DNA of 60,281 nt, from the NCBI GenBank assembly GCA_903894295.1, contig CAITPI010000121.1, forward strand, positions 1 to 60,281, given 5' to 3'. Shown here piece by piece: positions 26,801 to 33,386 of the stretch; the stretch's first letter is position 1, and the number at the start of each line of letters is the position of its first letter. Under the pieces are notes generated by a model. That model did not search any database. It was not told the DNA's origin and was given only the letters and a program-made list of their open reading frames with translations. The translations under genes and the position numbers were made by a program. This DNA is from an uncultured Acidimicrobiaceae bacterium. GTDB lineage: Bacteria; Actinomycetota; Acidimicrobiia; Acidimicrobiales; RAAP-2.

Positions 26801-29800
26801 GTGCAGGTCAGGCTGCTGGTAGTGCAGGTGAATCCACCGGTCGACGACGTCACCGTGTAGCCGGTGACGGCCGCTCCACCGGGGGAGACCGGCGCCGTCC
26901 AGGTGCCGGTGGCCGCACCGGCGCCGCCGACCACATTGGTGATGGTCGGCGCGCCGGGCACCGTCGAGGGGACGGCCGCCGCCGAGGCAGCCGAGGACGC
27001 CCCGGTGCCGGCGGCGTTGGTGGCGGTCACGGTGAAGGTGTACGAGTCACCGTTGGTCAATCCGGTGACGAGACACGACGTGGTGGCCGTGGCGCAGGTC
27101 TGGCCGCCGTTCGCCGAAGTGGTGGAGTCGGTGGCGGTCACCGTGTAGCCGGTGATGGCGCTGCCGTTGGAGGCCGGTGCCGTCCAGGAGACCAGCGACT
27201 GGCTGTTGGCATGGGACGTGGCCGCGACGCCGGTGGGTGCACCGGGCAGGGTGAAGGGAGTGGTGGACGCCGAGGCTCCGGCGGCACTGGAACCGGCGGC
27301 GTTCACGGCCGTGACGGCGAACGTGTAGGCAATGCCGTTGGTCAGTCCGGTGAAGGTGCAGGACAGGTTGGAGGTGTTCGTGCAGCTGACCGGTGCGGTG
27401 ACCGCCGGCGTCGACGTGACCGAGTAGCCGGAGATGGAGGCTCCACCCGTGTTGGCCGAAGCGGTCCAGGTGATGATCGCCGAAGCGTTTCCGGGCGTGG
27501 CGGTGACGCCGATCGGGGAGGAGGCCACCGTGGCGGCGTTGACGGAGTTCGAGGCGGCCGAGGCGCTGCCGTTGCCGGCACCGTTGATGGCGGCCACGGT
27601 GAACGTGTAGGTCGTGCCGGCGGTGAGGCCGGTGAAGGTCTCGGTGGTCGCCGTCGAACTGAATGACTCGGTGGCCTGGGCGTTGGAGCCGATGTAGGCC
27701 GTGATGGCGTACCCACTGATCGCCGATCCGTTCGTGGTCGTCGGTGCGGTCCAACTCACGGAGGCCGACGGGGCGGTCCCGTTGGCGACATTGTTGACGT
27801 TGGACGCGGAGACCGCGGTCGGGGCGCCGGGAGTGGTCGCCGGCGTGGCGGCGTTGGAAGCGGTCGAATACGAGCTTGAGCCCTTGGAGTTGGTGGCCAG
27901 CACCCGGAACTCGTAGGACGTGCCGTTGGTCAGGGGGCTCACGACGCACGACGTGGAGGTTCCGGTGCAGCCGGACGCGGTGGTCCAGTTGGTGTAGCCG
28001 CTACCGGTGGCGTACTGGACGGTGTAGCCGGTGATGGCCAGGCCTCCGTTGGAGGTCGGCGGCAACCAGCTCACGGGAACCTGGCCGTTCTGGTAGTTCG
28101 TGGCCACCACGTTGGTCGGGGCGTTCGGGGCCGACGTTCCGAAGAAGTTGGTGCTGGTGACGGTCACCGCGGACGACGCTGCCGAGTACGGACCGGAGCC
28201 GGCCGGGTTGGTGGCCAGCACCTGGAACTTGTAGGACGTGCCGTTGGTGAGTCCGTTGATCGTGCAGGTGGTGCCCGTGCCGGTGCATCCGGACGCGGTG
28301 GTCCAGTTGGTGTAGCTGCCACCGGTGGCGTACTGCACGGTGTAGCCGGTGATGGCCGAACCGCCATTGCTGGCGGGAACCGTCCACGACACGGTGGCCG
28401 ATCCGGAGATTCCGACCGAAGCGCCGACGTTGGTGGGCTGGCCGGGAACACCCGAAGGCGCGGCGGACGTCGCGGCCGTGGTAGTTGCACCGGCGCCGGT
28501 ACCCGCCAGGTTGGTGGCGAAGACGGTGACCACGTAGAGCGTGCCGGCCGACAGGCCGGTAATGGTGCACGGAGAGGTGGTGGCGGTGCAGGTCTGGTCG
28601 CCGGGGGAGGCCACGGCGGTGTAGCCCGTCACGGCGGCTCCGCCGTTGGATCCCGGCGCGCTCCAGGTGACGGTGATCGACGTCGTGGTGACCGTGGTGG
28701 ACAGGCCGGTGGCGGTGCCGGGCACCGTCGCCGGGGTGGCGGTGGCGCTGGCCGAAGGCGAGTTGCCGAGCGAACTCGTGGCCACCACCGAGAAGGTGTA
28801 CGTCGTTCCGTTGGCGAGACCGGTCACGACGCAGCTACGGGCCGACGCTGCCGCCGTGCACGACCCGGATCCCGGAGAAGCGGTCACCTGGTAGCCGGTG
28901 ATCGTCGCACCGTTGTTGGCCGATGCACTCCACGAGACGGTGGCCTGAGAGTTCTGGTACGAAGCGGCGGCCACGTTGGAGGGCGCTCCGGTCAGGGTGG
29001 TGGGTGTGATGGCGTTCGAACTGGCCGACGGGAGGGAGTTGCCGCTGAGATTGGTGGCGACCACGGTGAAACGGTAGGTGCTGCCATTGGTGAGTCCGTT
29101 GACGGTGCACGACGTCCCTGACGTGGTGCAGGTCTGTCCGGTGTCCGAGGTCACGGTGTATCCGGTCACCGGTGAGCCACCGTTGTTCGCCGGGGCCGTC
29201 CACGAGACCGTGGCCGAGGAGTTGTTCGCCGTGGCGCTGACGCTGGTGGGGGCACCGGGAACGGTCGACGGAGTTGCCGCGTTCGACGCGGCCGACGCCG
29301 TACCGGTTCCGATGACGTTGGTGGCGACCACGGTGAAGGCGTACGAGGAACCGTTGGTCAAGCCGGTCACGGCGCACGAGGTGGTGCCGCTGGTGGTGCA
29401 GATGAAGCTTCCAGGTGAGGACGTCACCGTATACCCGGTGATGGGGGATCCGCCGTTGGAGGCCGGCGCCGTCCAGGAGACGACCGACTGGCCGTTGGCG
29501 TTCGAGGTGGCCACGACGTTGACCGGGGCGCCCGGCACGGTCGGAATGGTCACCGGGTTGGAAGGGGCCGAGGCCGCTCCTGCCCCGAGGGAGTTGGTGG
29601 CGACCACGGTGAAGGTATAGGTCGAGCCGACGGTAAGGCCACTGATGACGGTCGCCGGGGACGTCGAGGTCAGTCCCGTGCAGGACGAGCAGGCCGGGGA
29701 GGGAATGATGGTGTAGAGGTTGACCGGCGATCCGGCCGATTGGGGCGGAGTCCAGTTGACGGACACCGATCCGTTGGCATTGGCGACGGCCGAGACGAGA

Positions 29801-32481
29801 GTGGAGGCGCCCGGGACGGCCGGCACCGCCACCGCGCTCGAGGGATAGGACGGATCTCCGGTCCCGTTGGCGTTGGTGGCGGCCACGGAGAAGTCGTAGT
29901 AGACGCCCGGCGAGAGGCCGGTGACCACGGTGGATGTCGAGGTCGACGTCAGTCCGGTGCAGGAGGAACAGGACGGATTGACCGCGATGCCGTAGCTCAG
30001 GATCGGCGAGTCACCGTTGGACTGCGGGGCATTCCAGGTCACAGTGGCGGTTCCGTCCGCATTGGCCTGGACCTCGACGTTGGTTGGCGCCGAAGGAACG
30101 GTGGAGGTCGGGTAGGTGGGCAGGCCGCCGACTGCGGCGTTGCAGTACTGGGTGACCGGTTGGTTCGATCCGTAGATCGGCAACAGCGGTGGGCACTGGT
30201 TGGTCGAACGGACGCCGGCGTTGGTGTCGATGGACGTCAGTTCCCATGAAGGCGTCGACGGAGTCAGGTAGGACGGGGGATTGACGAAGTCCAGCAGCGG
30301 GGACCAGTTGTAGTGCTTGACATATCCCGAGACCGAGGTCGAGCCGGAGAAGGTCCCGACCGGGCCCCGGGCGAACTGTTGGATGGATCCGTAGTTATAG
30401 AGGTTTCCCTGACTCGGGCCATCCTGGTAGTTGTCAACCACAAAGGACTGTGTGAGGGCGAGGACGGCAGCGTCGATGGTCAGTCCCGACGTGCCGTTCG
30501 ACGGGTCGCAGATGACCTGGCCGACCGAGGTGCACGCCGGCAGCAAGGTGGTGGAACCTGGAACGATGGGATGGTTGACGTCGACGTAGGCGTTGGCGAT
30601 GAGTCCCAGGGCATCGTTGGTGGAAGACGTGTTGTAGGGGCAGAATCCGAGCGAAGGGGTGCTCAGGCCGGACTGACCGGTGGTCCACTGGCAGTCGGCG
30701 TAGGTCAGGTTGCCGGTGATGATGACGTCGTTGGCCGTGCCTACCGTGACCTGTCCGGACAGGTTTCCCTGGACAAAAGCGTCACCTTCAATGTCGGGGG
30801 AGCTCGTGGCGCCGTAGTAGCAGGCGTTGCAGCTCGGAATGGTCTGGGCATTGGGTCCGTTCGTCACGGTCGACGAAAGCACGTTGTTCTGGCCGAGGTT
30901 GGTCTGACTGGTGGTGATATAGGCGCTGTTGGCGTTGTAGGTGGCCGAGTAGGTGCCCGTGCCGGAACTGGCGAGCGAGCACGTCGCCGACGAGGTGTAG
31001 GTCCGAGGTTTGGTCGCCGGCACCACGGGAGATGCAGCCGACATGGCCACGTTGGTGCACTGGGAGAGCGCCCTCGAGGCCTGGCTGAAGGTGACCGTTG
31101 CGCCGTTGGCCAGTTGGTTGCTGGCGGACGTCACCGTGGCGGTCAGGGTCACCGGGGAACCGGAGACCGGAGTGGCCGGTGATGCAGCGAGGTTGGTGAC
31201 CGAGTTGTAGACGGAGGAGTCGAACGGGTTGGTGCCGGCAATCGAGGCGCTCGGGCTGGCGTTCTGGACGAAGACCACACCATTGGCCGGCAAAGGAGCC
31301 GTGCCGTTGTTCGGGCAGTTGTTGGCGTTGGTGGGAATGTTGGCGGTGTCCCACGTGACGCTCTGGCCCTTGATGATCTGGGTGCTTTCCGTGGTTTCCG
31401 GACTGCTGACCGTCATCTGCCCCACGCCGTTGGCCTGGGTCGAGAACGTGATCTTGGTCGGACCCGAGTACAGGCACCCGTTCTGGGCGGCGAGGACCCC
31501 AAGGCTGGCATCACTGACCGGCGGAGCTTCGACGGCATGGCCGTGGCAGCTGTGACTTGAATCGCAACTGACCGGACTGTTCTCCGGGGCGTAGGCATAG
31601 ACGGAGTTCTTGACGTTTGTGCAGTTGGTCGAGGTGAACGAGCTGTTGATGAAGAGGCAGTTGGGATCCGCGGTCTGGACCACCGACTTCGAGGTGGCCG
31701 TACCGAAGGACGGAGAACCCGTCGCCGTGGCCGGACTCGAGCCGCTGACGTAGACCGAGTCGTTCGTGTAAGTCGGTCCGAAGACGTAATCGTTGGCGGC
31801 GAAGTAGACGGGGGTACATCCGGACCCGGGACCGGCGTACCCCCTCCAGTTGTAGTGGCAGTTGGCGTAGTTGCCGGTACTTGAATAGGACTCGTAGTTG
31901 CTCCACCAGATGCCGGTCAGGAAGCCGTTGGTGGCGGCGAGATGCATCGTGGCGGACGTGAAGAGGTAGTGGTTGTTGGTGCCCTTGTCGAGGGCGGCCC
32001 CGACCACCTGCACCGCCAGATCAGCCAGGGCATGGGTGGTGGGGTCGAAGGTTGGTTGAGGGTTGCCGAAGGCGTAGTACTCGGCGTCCGCGCCCGAGGC
32101 GGTTGATCCGTTGACCTGGTTCCACTCGGCGTAGTTGATTCCGCTGCAGGTCCCGGCGCCGTTCGTGCTCGAGTTGCACTGGGCCAGGCTGGGGTTGGCG
32201 TTCAACGCCGTGACGTAGGCGTTCTCGCCGGCTTCAAGGGCCCGGTTGGCGTACACCGAGACGGCGGTGGCTTGCTGCAGCGGAAGGGACTGCATGACCG
32301 TGCTGACCAGGACGACGCCGATCAGGGTGACCACCAGCGTCAGGGTGATGACGGCGATGATCGCCGTCTGGCCGGCGTTGTTGCGGGGCCGGCCCATGTT
32401 GTCGAAGCGCCGGGACCTTCTGGCCCGTGCCGCCTCGCGGTTCTTAGACCCGAGGCCGTCAGTCGATGTCTGGTACGTCAT
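20899..32481 (-). CDS. Giant PilX/GspK-like tip pilin with 32 fibronectin type III domains (3860 residues)
   Basis: The protein starts with a basic leader of about 37 residues (RRSRRFDNMGRPRNNAG), then a hydrophobic helix TAIIAVITLTLVVTLIGVVLVS (about 39-60). YANRALEAGENAY follows, as in PilX/GspK-type pilins, whose first helix lacks the usual Glu at +5. Residues about 100-790 form a cysteine-containing exported region including an Ig-like stretch (about 430-520) and a beta-helix-like part (about 560-600). From about residue 795 to the end there are 32 Fn3 domains of about 95 residues; most contain a cysteine pair. There is no LPXTG or other C-terminal anchor, so the pilin helix must hold it. 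ATG 32481 lies 2 bases after the PilW-like stop. Adhesion or a surface spacer is inferred; no enzymatic domain is visible. Confidence 0.88.
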   Translation of the reverse strand: MTYQTSTDGLGSKNREAARARRSRRFDNMGRPRNNAGQTAIIAVITLTLVVTLIGVVLVSTVMQSLPLQQATAVSVYANRALEAGENAYVTALNANPSLAQCNSSTNGAGTCSGINYAEWNQVNGSTASGADAEYYAFGNPQPTFDPTTHALADLAVQVVGAALDKGTNNHYLFTSATMHLAATNGFLTGIWWSNYESYSSTGNYANCHYNWRGYAGPGSGCTPVYFAANDYVFGPTYTNDSVYVSGSSPATATGSPSFGTATSKSVVQTADPNCLFINSSFTSTNCTNVKNSVYAYAPENSPVSCDSSHSCHGHAVEAPPVSDASLGVLAAQNGCLYSGPTKITFSTQANGVGQMTVSSPETTESTQIIKGQSVTWDTANIPTNANNCPNNGTAPLPANGVVFVQNASPSASIAGTNPFDSSVYNSVTNLAASPATPVSGSPVTLTATVTSASNQLANGATVTFSQASRALSQCTNVAMSAASPVVPATKPRTYTSSATCSLASSGTGTYSATYNANSAYITTSQTNLGQNNVLSSTVTNGPNAQTIPSCNACYYGATSSPDIEGDAFVQGNLSGQVTVGTANDVIITGNLTYADCQWTTGQSGLSTPSLGFCPYNTSSTNDALGLIANAYVDVNHPIVPGSTTLLPACTSVGQVICDPSNGTSGLTIDAAVLALTQSFVVDNYQDGPSQGNLYNYGSIQQFARGPVGTFSGSTSVSGYVKHYNWSPLLDFVNPPSYLTPSTPSWELTSIDTNAGVRSTNQCPPLLPIYGSNQPVTQYCNAAVGGLPTYPTSTVPSAPTNVEVQANADGTATVTWNAPQSNGDSPILSYGIAVNPSCSSCTGLTSTSTSTVVTGLSPGVYYDFSVAATNANGTGDPSYPSSAVAVPAVPGASTLVSAVANANGSVSVNWTPPQSAGSPVNLYTIIPSPACSSCTGLTSTSPATVISGLTVGSTYTFTVVATNSLGAGAASAPSNPVTIPTVPGAPVNVVATSNANGQSVVSWTAPASNGGSPITGYTVTSSPGSFICTTSGTTSCAVTGLTNGSSYAFTVVATNVIGTGTASAASNAATPSTVPGAPTSVSATANNSSATVSWTAPANNGGSPVTGYTVTSDTGQTCTTSGTSCTVNGLTNGSTYRFTVVATNLSGNSLPSASSNAITPTTLTGAPSNVAAASYQNSQATVSWSASANNGATITGYQVTASPGSGSCTAAASARSCVVTGLANGTTYTFSVVATSSLGNSPSASATATPATVPGTATGLSTTVTTTSITVTWSAPGSNGGAAVTGYTAVASPGDQTCTATTSPCTITGLSAGTLYVVTVFATNLAGTGAGATTTAATSAAPSGVPGQPTNVGASVGISGSATVSWTVPASNGGSAITGYTVQYATGGSYTNWTTASGCTGTGTTCTINGLTNGTSYKFQVLATNPAGSGPYSAASSAVTVTSTNFFGTSAPNAPTNVVATNYQNGQVPVSWLPPTSNGGLAITGYTVQYATGSGYTNWTTASGCTGTSTSCVVSPLTNGTSYEFRVLATNSKGSSSYSTASNAATPATTPGAPTAVSASNVNNVANGTAPSASVSWTAPTTTNGSAISGYAITAYIGSNAQATESFSSTATTETFTGLTAGTTYTFTVAAINGAGNGSASAASNSVNAATVASSPIGVTATPGNASAIITWTASANTGGASISGYSVTSTPAVTAPVSCTNTSNLSCTFTGLTNGIAYTFAVTAVNAAGSSAAGASASTTPFTLPGAPTGVAATSHANSQSLVSWTAPASNGSAITGYTVTATDSTTSANGGQTCATATTSCLVTGLTNGDSYTFTVTATNAAGTGASSAASAAAVPSTVPGAPTITNVVGGAGAATGTWTAPVSPGGAAVTGYTVTSSTGGFTCTTSSLTCTVNGLTNGTTYTFTVTATNASGTGLPSANSAAVTPATVPGPPTAVAATSNANGQSTITWTDPASNGGSAITGYTATSSPGGSTCTATGAFANTCTVTGLTNGTAYTFTVTATNAIGTSNASAPSPAATPASVPGAPGGVSASSNQNSESTVSWSAPASNGGIAITSYIVSAIVGGTVQATQTFTGTSTSGIVVGLVNGTTYTFTVQAVNAVGTGPASTPSAPATPGATPSAPTSVLAQSFQNGSSTISWTAPNANGSPITGYTVTSAPGGSSCTTTGATTCVVTGLTNGTGYTFTVTATNAIGAGPASAPSNTATPSTVPGAPTGITVTAVGPSQATLSWTAPANNGGAAVTGYTVTSSPGGITCVTSTTSCTVTGLVNGNSYTFTVTANNPSGTGPASTPSSAVVPATTPDAPTGVVASVNSGTAFGGQPPVTVTWTDPVFNGGSAITSYTVTSAPAGGTCTVSGAAATTCTISTGLTLGTSYTFTVKATNVIGSSAASTASNAVAPATVPSAPTSVTAVVTASTPNGPTGSVTVSWAAPSSGGSAITGYTVTSSTGGFTCTTTGATTCNVTGLSTGSSYTFTVKAANAEGTSLASTASGSVTVSTVPGAPTGVVAVNAANTPNGTAVATISWTAPASTGGASISRYTVTSSPGGLTCTTTGTTTCNVSGLTAGGSYTFTVTATNANGVSTASAASSPLTAYTVPGAPTGVNGGNVLNVANGSTGSATISWTAPGSTGGSSITGYSVTSSPVVTPPVGCTNTASTSCTFTGLAAGTTYTFTVKAINGDGSSLSSAASSGVLVATVPGAPTAVSAVNVANTPNGSTGSATISWTAPASNGGSPITGYTVTSTPGNLTCSPSSGTSCSISGLAVGTSYTFTVVATNAAGNSLAGTSGSVSPTTVPSAPTGVTATNQANTPNGTAVATISWTAPASSGGSPITGYTVTSSSGSRTCTTATTSCNVTGLTAGSAYTFTVTATNGNGTGVASAASNSVTVATVPGAPTGVGASNQANTPNGTAVAAISWTAPASTGGSSITGYTVTSTSGGFSCTTTGATTCNVSGLAAGSSYTFTVTATNGDGTSVASAASTAVTVFTVPGAPTGVGASNRANTPNGTAVATVTWTAPASNGGSGITSYTVTPYLNGTTAGAAQSFSSSPATVTGLAAGSAYTFTVTATNGDGTSTASSASTSITVSTLPAAPAAPGAANVAGVANASAPSATITWVAPNTGGSSITGYSVTSSPVVTPPAGCTNTSNLTCTFTGLAAGISYTFTVTATNANGTSPASPTSTPMTAATVPGAPTGVAAAATASNTSATVSWTTPASTGGSPIQGYTVTSSPGGKTCTTSGNSCAVSGLTTKTSYTFTVTAYNQPGTGLASTASNALVVGTPGSPNGITATNVANVANGSAPSATVSWTAPSANGGATVTGYTVTSSPSVTAPAACTNTANLTCTFTGLAAGTTYTFSVVAINTNGSGVAGTSASVTAYTLTNAPTGVTATGYQNTQAPVSWNAPSNLGGGSISKYTVTATDTTNSLNGGETCTTSTTSCTATGLTNGDSYTFTVTATNQAGTSPASGASTAVIPATAPDAPTGVVATATATTTSTTVSWSAPANNGGANVTGYTVTASPSATAPAACVNTANLTCTFTGLTAKTSYTFTVTATNPAGTSVASAASAAITQGAPNAPTGVTAAATASNTSATISWTAPAINGGSSITGYTVTSSPGGKTCTTTGTTSCTVAGLTTRTAYTFTVTAANTNGTSPASAPSNAITVGTPGSPTGVTAAVTNASGAILVTWADPANNGGASVTSYTVNYASGGTVGSQACTANTGTSTSCTVTGLTKGTSYSFTVIAVNSNGNGVPSAVSNSAIASYPGTPTIGTATASTFRAGQVTVAWTDPSGNGGSAITGYVVTPYLNGTTAQTTQTFTGATATSGTLTGLNSGAAYTFTVSATNGNGTGSESAQSNQVTTK
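20902..30099 (-). repeat. Tandem Fn3-encoding repeat array, 32 units of about 285-305 bp
   Basis: Each unit encodes a domain built on VPGAPTGV...VSWTAPASNGG, then ITGYTVTSSPGG.TC...SC, then VTGLTNGTSYTFTVTATN and a linker. I count 32 units by their linker prolines. Units from the middle to the distal part (the 9th, 17th-25th and 27th) share a 5-10-residue insert such as ANTPNGTAVA before strand B. Units 19 and 22-24 are close to identical over long stretches, which points to recent duplication or gene conversion. Confidence 0.85.
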
Positions 32482-32483
32482 GG

Positions 32484-33386
32484 TTATCCCACCGCCGTGC
32501 TGTATTGGAATGGATAGATGCCGGACCCGGGACTTTCGGGATACCGGTACGAGATCAGCTGGTTCTCCACCGTGTTGTTGGACGCCGTGCTGGGCTGGGC
32601 CACGCGCAGGTCAATCGAGACGCTCTGGATGGTGTCCAACTGGGACGCCAGGGCCGACGTGGTCGGCGCAATGCTCTGGTTGTTGCCGACCGTGAGACCA
32701 GACGAGACGTCCGACGTGGTGTTGAAGGTGCTGTAGGTGAAGATCGGTTGGGAGGGAAGGCCGGTGGCCCCGGAGACGAGGGACGGGTTGTTGACCACGT
32801 CGGTCACCGTCACCACCTGCGTGTAGGTGGTCGGGTAGACGCACTGGGGTCCGATGCCCACGCCGGGGCAGGTGGACACCCCGTTGACCACCTCGGGTCG
32901 GTACTCCCGAACCACGAAGGTGCAGGGCGCCTGGACCGTGCACGAGGTGGAGGAGGTCACCGGGTTGCCGCCCTGGTCAAGTTCCTCGGCCACCACCATC
33001 GCCGGTCCGGCGGTGGTGGCGGCACACCCCGTGGTCAGCGACGGGCAGGCGACCACGTTGTTTCCGGCCGTGCCGATGTTCGAATAGAACGTGAGTGCGA
33101 AGTTCCCGACCGAAGCGAAGCCCGGCGAAGGGGAGATGTTGGCCGTGGTCACCGGGGCGGGTTCAACCTCGGCCTGGATGAGGGTGTTGAGCGGGGCGAG
33201 AGCCGGGAGCACCTCTCCGTACTCGTGGAAGGAGGCGTTGACGTTGGCGCTGACCTGGTTGACCATCACCATGGTGACGCCAACGACGGTCACCAGGCCG
33301 ATGAACAGGGTCGAGGCGATCAGCAACTCGACGAGCGTCATGCCGGCATCGTCACGGTTCCGCAGGCGTTCGATGAAGGATTTCAT
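32484..33386 (-). CDS. PilW/GspJ-like prepilin
   Basis: The 300-residue protein has a short basic leader (MKSFIERLRNRDDAG) and then MTLVELLIASTLFIGLVTVV. This is a classic class III signal peptide: prepilin peptidase would cut after G15, leaving Glu at +5. The mature domain is beta-rich with several cysteine pairs, as in VACPSLTTGCA, SCTVQAPCTF and CPGVGIGPQC. By size and position between a PilV-like and a PilX-like gene it corresponds to PilW/GspJ, a minor pilin that initiates or caps the filament. ATG 33386 overlaps the upstream stop by 4 bases (ATGA), which fixes the start; the frame extends further upstream only as an overlap with that gene. Confidence 0.85.
   Translation of the reverse strand: MKSFIERLRNRDDAGMTLVELLIASTLFIGLVTVVGVTMVMVNQVSANVNASFHEYGEVLPALAPLNTLIQAEVEPAPVTTANISPSPGFASVGNFALTFYSNIGTAGNNVVACPSLTTGCAATTAGPAMVVAEELDQGGNPVTSSTSCTVQAPCTFVVREYRPEVVNGVSTCPGVGIGPQCVYPTTYTQVVTVTDVVNNPSLVSGATGLPSQPIFTYSTFNTTSDVSSGLTVGNNQSIAPTTSALASQLDTIQSVSIDLRVAQPSTASNNTVENQLISYRYPESPGSGIYPFQYSTAVG

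Noticed and set aside
21665-29620. About 20 regularly spaced plus-strand open frames beginning MM.DPP.EAGAVQE
   Set aside because: They recur every 290-300 bases exactly antisense to the Fn3 domains. They result from GC-rich codons in the real gene read backwards, not from separate genes.
30000-32481. CRISPR or other short direct repeats
   Set aside because: I saw no regularly spaced near-identical short repeats with unique spacers anywhere in the window; the only array is the protein-coding Fn3 one.
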